This document shows, in pieces, positions 11,096 through 21,544 of a DNA stretch of 64,000 nucleotides. This DNA comes from Syngnathus acus (lineage: Eukaryota > Chordata > Actinopteri > Syngnathiformes > Syngnathidae). A program made the translations under genes and the position numbers. The notes beneath the pieces are model-generated. The model had not been told where the DNA came from. It saw only the letters and a list, made by a program, of their open reading frames with translations, and made no database searches. How positions within the stretch are numbered: the first letter of the stretch is position 1; every line of letters starts with the position of its first letter. The DNA lies in contig NC_051100.1 in NCBI RefSeq assembly GCF_901709675.1, positions 8,032,786 through 8,096,785 of the forward strand. The letters are read 5' to 3'.

Positions 11096-14000
11096 TATGA
11101 ATCCTGTTGGAGGGATATCTGCAACCATAAACGCCAACAGGCTGCGAGCAGAAGGCATGGGCTCCTACGAGCAGGCGGTACAATTCTCCAACCAGGACTA
11201 CGAGTCAATAAAGCAGCAGTGCATTGAGTCGGGCTGCCTTTTTGAAGACCCCTGTTTCCTTGCTGAGCCCCAATCGCTCGGCTTCAAGGAGCTCGCTCCC
11301 TACTCTGCAAAAACCAGAGATGTTGAGTGGATGAGACCTACGGTAAGATCACCCCATGACATGAATTGGACTGTCTGCAATCGTACATTACGCACGAGCT
11401 TGCTTATGTATTTTTCCGATGGCACGTGATTGTTTTGTTGAACAATGAAAGTTTCAAACAAATGGAGGGCAGACGTTCCATGCATTTCTTACTCCATTGC
11501 ATTTAAAGGATTCCATATCCACATAACTTCTACATTGTTGTGATAAAGTTTAGCATGGACTGCAGCCATGCTTGTTTGTGGTGATGACTGGAATGTAAAC
11601 ACAGCAAAGAGCATATCAGTGACACGTTACGTCTGAAAATGCAGACATAATCGGACAAGTTGTGGCAGGGGGTTATTTGACCACTGCAGCTGTCCGCGTT
11701 CTCCCCGACATTGAGAACATTTGCTTACATGATTAGCTCCTCGTAGCCTTGATGCAAGAATAGTCTGCGGGCATGATCGTAATCCATCTAGACTGGTGTG
11801 ATTTCTATTTTTATTAGGATACGGAATTAATCCCAGAATATGTATATAAAATGGCTTAGATTTTTTTTTTTTTTTATTCCCAATGAGGAACTGGCGAATC
11901 AGCCTCAGTTCATTGTTGGTGGTGCCACCAGGACGGACATCTGTCAAGGAGCACTGGGTGAGTACGCTTTGGTCTAATTTCCTGCTCATAGAATTTTAGC
12001 CATAACAATCCCAAAGAGTGGATTACATTCAGTCCGGTTCCGGGTGTAACTCAACTGGGATAGGCTCCAGCACACCTAAAATCCTTGTGGGGATAATGAT
12101 GATGGTAAATATTACACCGTTGTGAGCAAAAGTAATCAAGTTAAATGTCATGTTAAAGTGCAGAATATTACAGTGGAACCAATCCATACATCCATTATAC
12201 ACTCATTAGCGTTGCCAGTAAATGGAGCGCTGCTGTTTTCGAAAGAAAGGCTGATACACTCATAGCCACATAATGAAAAACAACCAATCACACTTGCTTT
12301 CATTGTACTGAAATGATGATCTTAATATACTCCTAAATGTAATGCAATGGGGGGGGAAATCGGGGCCTTTTTAGTTGAGCAAAGCTATTTTTTTGGTGTG
12401 TAAATGGCAACAGGGGCATTTAGCTGCTTTGCTTGTCACACACACTAACTCCTCACTGGATAAACATTAAAATGATATTTACTTTTTCTGGTTCAGGGGA
12501 CTGCTGGCTCTTGGCAGCCATTGCTTCTCTCACTTTGAATGAGAAGTTGCTTCATCGTGTTGTCCCACATGGGCAGTCCTTCGAAGATAGCTATGCTGGA
12601 ATTTTTCACTTTCAGGTACTTTTAAAGACAAGTTCTAATTTGTGCAAGATCGTCATGCTAGTTTGACTCATTGTGTTTGTGTTTCAGTTCTGGCAGTTTG
12701 GCGAATGGGTAGATGTCGTCATTGATGACCGACTTCCTGTCAAAGATGGCGAGCTGATGTTTGTGCATTCTGCTGAGGGCAATGAATTCTGGAGTGCACT
12801 GCTGGAGAAGGCTTATGCTAAGTAGGTCGTTTAGAAGGCCACTCGGTCTCTGGCTTTAAATTATTTAGCGGAGTGCATGTACCGTAAGAGCAAAGCGTAA
12901 ATCTCCAACACATTAGGAAGCGCTGCAGTTTTCCCGTTAATATTTTTATTTTCCTCTGCATTGCGTCCAACAGGCTGAATGGCACCTACGAAGCTCTGTC
13001 TGGAGGAAGTACCACTGAAGGTTTTGAGGACTTCACAGGTGGCGTTTCGGAGTCTTACGAACTCAGCAAAGCTCCCAGAGATCTGTATAAGATTATCAGC
13101 AAAGCTCTGGATAGAGGCTCCCTGCTAGGCTGCTCCATTGATGTAAGTGCTCAACTCACTCGCTTCACTGATTTCATAAAATTGGAAAGTTGCACATTTC
13201 TCCTGCGACTAGGAAAAGTTAAGTAGAACAAACTTCTCCAAGATGCAGTAATATATGGTCACACGATTATGCCAGTGTGCAAACTTTTAAAGTCTCCGGA
13301 ATGCCTGCAATTGAACTCAAACTTAAGATTGTAGATTCATGATCTATATTATCTCAGCATGAAGTAATTCAGTCAAATATATTTCAAAAATGCTTTGGCT
13401 ACCAAAAAGGTGTTCTCAAAACTATTATTATTATTATGAGAAATCGTTGTGCTAGATACAAATAGGTTTACCTGCATTGGGTGTAATTATATGATTGTAT
13501 AATTACGCTAAAGTTTCATGGTATTCATATAGCTGCAAAGAATTATTTGACCAGTCGATTGATTTGTTGATTATTTTGTCTATTAATCGATGAATCTGAT
13601 TAAAAACATTTTTTAATTTCCATCCCTTTAGTCAACAACAGGAAATAAATTTTTCTGCACGAACAATTTTAAATAATTCTGATTGAATGGATCATAACAT
13701 GTTGGACAAGAGGACGAAAATGTCGATTATTGTCTTCCAAAGTAAATGCAAATGTTTTATTTTGATTCAACACAAATGGATGATGACAGAGCAGGAGCAC
13801 TCCTGTTTAATACTACATCTGAGGTTTCATCCTGAAAAGCAGCATATCATTTTAATTCCAGATTACCAGCGCCTTCGACATGGAGGCTGTAACATTCAAG
13901 AAGCTGGTGAAGGGCCATGCCTATTCAGTCACTGGGCTGAAGCAGGTATGTGTGAATGGGACGCTGCTGGGCATTATATTTATTATTGAACACGTTTGTG

Positions 14001-17000
14001 TGATGTAGCTGGATTACCGTGGCAGACTGGAGCGTTTAATCCGAATTCGTAATCCTTGGGGCCAAGTGGAATGGACCGGTGCCTGGAGTGACAAGTGAGT
14101 CTTCAAGTATACAAAATGTCAGCCTACGGAAAAACTCTCATGGTCATGGTGTCCCATTCCGTGAATTGATAGACAAATAAAGTAGCATCTATAACACCGC
14201 AGCCTTGCTCTTTATAGTTCTTCGGAATGGGACCAAGTTGATCCGTCTGAACGGGATGAAGTGCATCTGCAGATGGAAGATGGAGAGTTCTGGTAAGTGC
14301 TGCGATGACTCTGTGGTCATTAAATTCTGAACGTGGAACAATGAAAACTTCAAGTCTTGTAGTCAAACCAAATTAAAAATTAAATCGAGGGTGTAGGGCC
14401 TATTATACCATACTTGGTTGTGTAAATCTAAATGGCTTTAGTATCCATCCATTCAATTTCTGAAATGCTTGTCCTCATTAGGGCTGTGGGGAGCTAATGT
14501 ATCTTAATTGACTTTTGAAAAGATGCAGGCTACATGCTGGACTGGTCATTAGTCAAACGCAGGGCACAAGCAACCACAATTCAAGAGATTCAATAGGCTC
14601 CATTTCTCTCACGAGCTGAATGTGGTTTTCTTTCCATTCAGGATGGCCTTCAGTGAGTTCCTCAGGCAGTTTTCCCGACTTGAAATCTGCAACCTGACCG
14701 CCGACGCGTTGAAAGAGGACGCGCTCAGCCACTGGAACACCATCAAGTTTCATGGCACATGGCGGAAGGGCAGCACAGCTGGAGGCTGCAGGAACAATCC
14801 CAGTGAGTCCGCTTTTAAGAGAAGACCAATTCAGGAATCAAGTCTTAAACAGAAACGCCTCAATGTCTGTAGACACGTTCTGGATCAACCCTCAGTATAA
14901 GATCACATTACTGGAGGAGGATGATGACCCAGACGATGATGAGGTAGCCTGTAGTTTCTTGGTGGCGCTGATGCAGAAGGATCGGCGCAGACATCGCCGG
15001 CACGGTCAGGATATGCACACCATCGGCTTTGCGTTGTATGAGGTGAGAGCGACTTCTGTTCTTGATTGATGAATCTGCTATTAACTTTGCTTATTTCATG
15101 ACTGTTATTGTCTTTTGCACATTCTTGCAGATCCCAGAGGAGGTAAGCAGAGTAGGCAGGATTCATATTGAAAAATCCACTCATAACAACTACGTACATT
15201 GAAAAGATATTTAAATGGCCGATTGTTTTCCTACTGCCCTCAGTTTAAAGGCTGCCAGAATGTTCACCTGAAGAAGAATTTCTTTCTGACCAATCAATCG
15301 TGCGCTCGCTCTGAGACTTTCATAAATCTGCGAGAGGTGAGCACACGGCTCCGTCTACCTCCTGGAGAGTACCTCGTCGTCCCCTCCACCTTTGAGTCCG
15401 GTAAAGAGGCTGACTTTGTCCTTCGCGTCTTCACTGAGAAGCAGTCAGAAACTGAGTAGGTGTCTTTTTTTTTTTTTTAATGCTTGGTATTGTTGAATGG
15501 TTTGTTTTTAAGGGTTGTAAGTATGTTCAGAAGCCAAGAGTGATGTCATTGTTTATTGCAGAGAACTGGATGATGAAATATCGGCCGATTTAGGAGAAGA
15601 GGTATAACATGATCAAATTGGAGCATATCAACTTATCTAATGATCAATAACCTGTAATATAATTCACCTTCCCTTCAGGAAGAATTAACGGAAGATGACA
15701 TTGATGATTCTTTCAAGTCCATGTTTGCTCAACTAGCAGGAGAGGTAGGTTGTGGAAAACCTTTTCTGAACTATTCAAGGAGGTACATTAAACTTAAGCA
15801 TCAATTCAAACTGCCATAACGCAATGAAAGAAAATGACATCATTATTAGAAATAGAATGTCTATTCCAACCAATGCCCTGTGATGATGCGTTAAGCTTGA
15901 AAATAATGTATCTTAATTGAATTCATTTAAAAAGCTTACCTTCACTTTTACTCAGGACATGGAGATTTCCATTCGGGAGCTGAAGACCGTTCTGAACAGA
16001 GTCGTCTCGCGCCGTGAGTTTTATTTATTTTCAATGATAAATTGCTAGCTGCTGGAATACTGACATGTTATTTATTTTCAATGATAAATTGCTAGCTGCT
16101 GGAATACTGAAATGTTAGCGTGCCTCTGTAGTATGTATGGAATTGCAAATGGCCTCTTCTGAGCGTCTGTGTAACTCCACTTATGGTGTTCTCTCAGATC
16201 AAGATTTGAAGACGGATGGCTTCAGTTTGGAATCTTGCAGAACCATGGTCAACCTCATGGATGTATCCTCCCGTGTTTATATATATATATATGTATATAA
16301 TTAAAAAAAACCTGCAATACAATTTCACCACACGGTGCTATAATAGTGTCAAATTTTGCTTTACGGTGGTTGCTGAGTTAAAACACCATGACAAATTTTT
16401 AATCAGAAGGATGGAAGTGCTCGTCTAGGTGTGGTGGAGTTCCAGATTCTTTGGAATAAGATCCGAAAGTGGCTGGTGAGTGAGTGAAATGTCTGACGTG
16501 CATGACAAGTATATGAACCGAACTTAACATGTCTTCTCTTTGCTTAAAGCTTGTTTTTAGACAGTTTGACCTTGACAAGTCAGGTGCCATGAGTTCCTAT
16601 GAGATGCGTCTTGCTGTGGAGGCAGCAGGTAGAAAAGCTCAATTTTGTTTCACTTCAAAACATCGTGATGAGCGTAATCTAGCCTCATGTGCATATTTGT
16701 TTTGCTTTTGAAGGATTTAAACTAAACAACAAACTGAACGAGGTTCTGGTGGCCCGGTATGCGGAGAATGAGATGATTGACTTTGATAACTTTATCTGCT
16801 GCTTGGTCAAGCTTGAGTCCATGTTTAGTGAGTACTATTCTCAAATCTGCGGATGAACCATTACCAGCTAGTAACATGAAAACTGCATTATTTTCCACAG
16901 GGTCTTTCATGCAGTTTGACAAAGAGTCATCAGGAGTGGCTGAATTGACTCTCATAGAAGTGAGTTTTGTTTCTGTCATAAATTGCAAATAATTGCATCC

Positions 17001-17063
17001 AACTTAACTCTATTACTCCTCTACTCTTTTTGCTAGTGGCTTTACCTGACCATGTGTGGTTGA
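11096..17063 (+). CDS. capn11: Classical calpain large subunit, calcium-activated cysteine protease (21 coding exons, 704 aa)
   Basis: Cytosolic calcium-dependent protease. The start ATG is at 11097. Exons: 11096-11342, 11888-11957, 12497-12615, 12688-12821, 12974-13142, 13862-13945, 14009-14094, 14218-14292, 14642-14802, 14873-15042, 15131-15142, 15244-15455, 15562-15601, 15679-15744, 15956-16013, 16198-16262, 16407-16475, 16550-16628, 16714-16827, 16901-16959, 17037-17063. The lengths (70, 119, 134, 169, 84, 86, 75, 161, 170, 12 ...) match those I recall for mammalian CAPN1/2. The catalytic triad is intact: Cys108 in [12 protein letters not shown], His265 in [11 protein letters not shown], Asn289 in IRIRNPWGQ. 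The acidic loop ([10 protein letters not shown]) of the C2-like domain and five penta-EF hands follow, ending WLYLTMCG. The third hand ([13 protein letters not shown]) is canonical; the fifth is degenerate. The symbol rests on linkage to mrpl14 and tmem63b; capn1/2/8 relatives are possible. Confidence 0.95.
12035..12110 (-). repeat. Fragment of ATCC-tail interspersed repeat in calpain intron 2
   Basis: The words GGGTGTAACTCAACTGGGAT and AGGCTCCAGCACACC match the internal part of the element at 5722. The fragment is short and diverged. Confidence 0.5.
14443..14572 (-). repeat. Fragment of ATCC-tail interspersed repeat in calpain intron 8
   Basis: CCATCCATTCAATTTCTGAAATGC followed by CTCATTAGGGCTG and GCTGGACTGGTCATTAGTCAA is in the order expected for the fish element. 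It is heavily diverged. Confidence 0.45.
16021..16114. repeat. Two tandem 47-bp units in calpain intron 15
   Basis: Units 16021-16067 and 16068-16114 differ at a single base (GACATG versus GAAATG). The duplication starts eight bases past the exon-15 boundary and looks recent. Confidence 0.92.
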
Positions 17064-17949
17064 AGAGGACCATACCGAGTGAGGGACGGCAGCAGCCTGC
17101 AGACTGCCATGATTGTTTTAACGCGTAGCCTTGATAATCCAGTAACGGTTTCCCACCCGAGTGTACCCAAAGTAGCAAAACTGTATACACACACACACGG
17201 ATAATAAAAGTGCATCCAGGCCAAGTGTCTCGCATTAAAAAGTTGTAAAACTATGCAAACCTCAAGTATGCAGCTATCACTCCTGCATGAGTATGTGTGT
17301 AACCACAGAATGTAAAGTTTGTTGCATGGTGATATTTCAACATTTTAGGTTGGCTGCCTTTAATGGTCCTAACTGCAGTATTTTGCAACAAAAACACATT
17401 TGTTATGTTAGTGCTTTAAAATTGGGTTTTTACTAATCAGATTTACAGTTTTTTTTCCACTTTATTTTTCTTGGTATTTTTACAATGACTTAAATTTTGC
17501 ACCCATAGGTAGCAAAGGACTTGAGAATAGGACCTTTAAAAAACATTTATATTGTCTTGCTAGAAATAAACATCAGATATATGTGGGGTTTCATCCCCAG
17601 GTTTTACTTTGCACTAAGATTTTAGTTGTAGGAAGCTACTAGCAAAAATGCCTCACATTGAGAAACACTGTCGCTAACATTTACAGGGATCATGATATTG
17701 GACTGCCTTATTCATGTCATTAGCTATGAACGGCTAAATTAAAATGTGCCAGTTTTGTGTTGTGCCTTAAATAACATCACTATAAATAAATAATGCCATT
17801 AACCTCCAATTTAAGGTTTTGTCATTGTGTTCATCATAACATGAAGATGACCCAAATTTGCTTGTTAAATAGACTGTACCATGCATTTCAGGTAAAGGCT
17901 GTATTTATTGTAAGCAAAGAGAGGACTCCTAGCAGAAACTTGAGCCCAG
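17064..17949. terminator. Shared 3' region between calpain (+) and mrpl14 (-)
   Basis: Convergent transcripts. AATAAA-like signals for the calpain occur near 17203, 17563 and 17784. On the minus strand an AATAAA (TTTATT on +, near 17893) suits mrpl14. A short CA repeat lies near 17188. No other gene is seen. Confidence 0.6.
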
Positions 17950-18664
17950 TCAGACAAAAGAACTAGCAATTGCAAGAACCTTCGAGTAGTCCCCCTCCAT
18001 TCTTTTACGTAAATGAGTGGGTATGGGAACTTTAATCCTAGTTCCTGTTGGGTTTCCATTTTCCTCAATAAGAACAACATTATTTGAATCAAATCGTGGA
18101 TCCATACGTTGTCCGGGCATTCTGTGACCAACAATTAGTGCTGCTTTCTTCTGTCCTTTAATGGCCAGTAACACTTTGTCGCCAACTTTTCCAATGCCGT
18201 TCTTGGTGTACACATGGATCACTCTTGGAGGCCGGTGGTAAGGTGTATTCCCAAGAGAGCTGTTATCCACCACTCGCACTCTGGTCATTTTTTGAATGCC
18301 AGCTGCAGCAGCAGACACACTGGACAGACAAATTGTTATGAAGTCATTTGAACAGGTATGGACGACCTTTTCTTTCAAGACTAACCACAGAGCAACTCAT
18401 TTGTTTCACTATGCATACACAACATGTAAATGACATACAAATACAGGAAGAAGAATGACTCATCTGCTGCACACAATGTGCAAAATGGATTGTTGTTGGT
18501 TCAGCAACTTTTCATCATGATATCAATAACACAATCATCGTGCTGCGTTCAGATTGGTGGACTGTGTGCTGCCGGATAACTTACCCGAACGTCCTCTGAG
18601 GAATTAAGCAGAATCCATCAGCAAAGAGCCCGGTGAAGGATCTTGCAAACAGGTGCATCGCCAT
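17950..18664 (-). CDS. mrpl14: Mitochondrial large ribosomal subunit protein uL14m
   Basis: Structural protein of the mitochondrial 39S ribosomal subunit, the homologue of bacterial L14. Two coding exons: 18664 down to 18585 (80 bp) and 18319 down to 17950 (370 bp), giving 149 aa against about 145 in human. The first exon encodes an arginine-containing amphipathic presequence ([12 protein letters not shown]...). The second holds the mature L14 fold, starting [13 protein letters not shown] and including [20 protein letters not shown] and [16 protein letters not shown] frame extension to 18378 crosses the splice acceptor and is not coding. It is divergent from tmem63b, with a shared upstream region. 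Confidence 0.97.
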
Positions 18665-19546
18665 AACTACAAGAAATAATGTTTAGGATCATACAAATGT
18701 ACAATTAAAGTCCGTGGCTAATGCTAGCGCTCGCTGATGTTCGCATGGTAGAGAAAAACAGGACATAACATTGTGAATTAATCGGAAAAATGTTTACACG
18801 CATTTAAAACGTTTGCTTTAAACGGTCGACCCAATGATTTAGTTAAAAATGCGAATTCTGTTACCGTTCTCCCTCAGCCCATGCCAATGTCAAATCGTGA
18901 CGTCATTAACCAGCGACGGAAAACATGTCACCCATTTTGTGATAGTTTTAGGGAATGTAAATGTAGGAAATACGTTATCTTTTTACGATCATTTGCCATT
19001 TGAGTATACAAATAAAATATCACATAAACACTAACGTGGCGTAGATAGCAGACTGTTTTTTTCAATTTCTAAAAAGCGTCATATAAATGCGCTTCTGCTC
19101 ACAGATATATACAACATAGATCCCTCCCAACCGCGAAAACTCTGTTCAACTGTCTGTTGTGCAGCTGCTTTACATTGCTAGAAGTCATACGTCTAGGGCT
19201 GTCATACTTGAAGCATGATCGGCGTCTCCGCCTGCTGGACTGGTCTGTCTTGAGAGTTGTCCAACCGGCTGTCTTGACATGTACGGTAGTCACTGCGTTG
19301 ATGAGCGCATCAATGTAAACAGGTTAATACTATACTATTCGCTGAACTTTGATTTATCTTATAATTTTGTCTTGTGACGCGGCAAGTTAAATTTGAAACT
19401 AAATCCATGTAGCTCGGTGAAAGCTAACTATATTATGGTAGATCGTGCCGCTAATAGCTAGCGTCAACGCTACGGTTAACTGCTAACCCTCATTGACGAA
19501 GTGACAAGTCCATTGACGACACCATTCTTTCAATGCATTCGCAAAG
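18665..19546. promoter_or_regulatory. Divergent promoter region of mrpl14 (-) and tmem63b (+)
   Basis: About 0.9 kb separates the mrpl14 start codon from a likely tmem63b non-coding first exon ending at 19546 (GCAAAG followed by GTAAGT). It contains a perfect CRE palindrome and CpG-bearing stretches near 19375-19480. Shared use is inference from the head-to-head arrangement. Confidence 0.5.
18898..18905. promoter_or_regulatory. Perfect CRE palindrome TGACGTCA
   Basis: The eight-base CREB/ATF consensus lies about 235 bp upstream of the mrpl14 ATG, in the divergent promoter interval. A full palindrome serves both directions. Confidence 0.6.
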
Positions 19547-21544
19547 GTAAGTTTGCAAGTGTGGATGGAATCGAGTTTATTCACAGCATTTGTATTTTTA
19601 ACAGGTGGAAGTGTCCGTTTGGTATTTCTGAATGATGTTGAGCCTTGACAGCACAATAAGTAAACTGAGAAAAGTGATACTCTTAGTGTTAGCACGCTAA
19701 CCCGTATTCCCATAGCCGACTGTGGTCACTTCAAGTCGCTGTGTCAAAGAACACAATATACTACAATAATAATTCTTTTGACTCGAGTGAATTGCGTAGG
19801 AATGCTAGCGATTATCTGCGGTCTGTCAGCTGTTGATTACATGTAACTTGGGGCACTGTAAAGATAATGAACTGTCTATTGGGTAATACCGTTGCAGCTA
19901 ATAGGTTTTGTTTTTCTGAGCGTGTCTGACACAGCAATTCAGCACTGCAACCTTGAGACAAACTCCTGACTTTATTTCCACTAGCTAACCAACCACAAGT
20001 ACGCGTTAGCGAGTGTCTTCCCAAATTGTGACTGGGAGGCGGTCAAAAAGTGTGCTGTCGCGTTCAGGATGTGCAGCGGTTGTAGATGAAGACACAGTAA
20101 GGGTGTGCTGTGTCCTCCTTGGGTTCACATCGGCCCATTTCAACCCTCTGGTCTCTATTGGTTTATTGTTGGGCTCTGGCTGCATCTTGCTGCAGTGATG
20201 TCACAAGCATTCCATGGAGCGGATAAACGACTTAGTGTTAGGGCAGATGAGCACTCAGCATTGCGAATGCTGCTGCTAATAGTGAGTGGGTCGAAGGGCA
20301 AATATAAAGGAGCGCAACTGTGTAAACACGTGTACCAGCACACTCCGGGAGACCAGTGTTCTTTTTTTTTTTTTTCTTCTTCCCCCGTGCCCTTATCAAA
20401 ACATGCAAAATATGCGATTCTCAAACGGTGGTTGGCTGCAAGCAGTCGTGGGAAGTAACTGTCAACTCGTTGCTGTAGATTTTGCAGATATCTGTACTGA
20501 AGAGTATGAAAACATTCCACTCTTAGAGTGGAAAAACAGGTGCAGTTGCTTGGACCAGCAAGCATCGACGCAATGATGCCCCAACAGATTCAGAGAAGCA
20601 CAATATTTCCCATCTATGACCCTATTTAAGATAATATTTTGTTGGTGTTGGCTCCAAGAATAATTGATGGCAAACAGTTTTTGTTTTTTGTTTTTTTTAC
20701 CAGCCTACAAGCTTCGAGCATTCAATGTATCATATAGCCTGTTTTTTCAGGGATAAATTTGTATGTATTTTCCTTCGAAATATTACCACTATACAAATCA
20801 ACTAACTATTTTTGTTGTGCCAAGTTATCGGAAAGGGTATTTTATATATTTGACAGAAAATATTTTCATATGACCTTTTAGTTGAGATACATTTGTCTGT
20901 ACTTCTCATCAGTGTAAAAGTGAATCTTACATTGCCTTTTCAAGGCCATTTGATGGCAATAGTTTTTTCCATTGTCTCCAATGGGGTAAAATGTTTCAAA
21001 GTATATATAAACAAATCAGAGGTTGTTTGTGTTCCGCCCAAAACATTTCACTGCACAAAATATTTTCACATTTATCAAATGTTAATGTGTACAAAATAAA
21101 AAAAAAAGGACTATTAATACTAATACCGTAAAAATACAATCAGTCAATTTGAGTACGATGTAAACCTTCATTTAAGCGATTCTAATTAAGAAAAGCTTGA
21201 TGAGTTGAATTGAAAATGCTTGAAGTTATCTTAGAAATACCCCATTTACTTTGTAGTGATAACACACCAAAAAAAGCTAAACTCTTAACACCACAAAATG
21301 GGAAGAGAAAGCTGATTTGGAGAAGAAAAAAAAAAAAACGCACCTTTCTGTTGTCATACGTGTTGTCAGCATGTGACGAATGAGAAAAGAAACGTCAGCT
21401 TTAGGCAGATGACCAATTTAGTGATCCATTCATGCTTCTTTTTCTCTCCTAATCGGTAAATGATTGTCTGCTATGATCTTATTTTTGCTGTGCATCGGCA
21501 ATTCATACCGAGCGTTATGAACACTTTGGCCTTTTCTTTTGCAG
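19547..21544 (+). other. tmem63b 5' intron, no gene
   Basis: Lies between the candidate non-coding exon and the acceptor TTTTGCAG before the first coding exon. It has no repeats of note apart from homopolymer runs, and the short open frames here lack family features. Confidence 0.5.

Noticed and set aside
18320-18378. Upstream extension of the mrpl14 frame
   Set aside because: It crosses the acceptor at 18320-18321; the proper N-terminus comes from the exon at 18585-18664 and gives a mitochondrial presequence.
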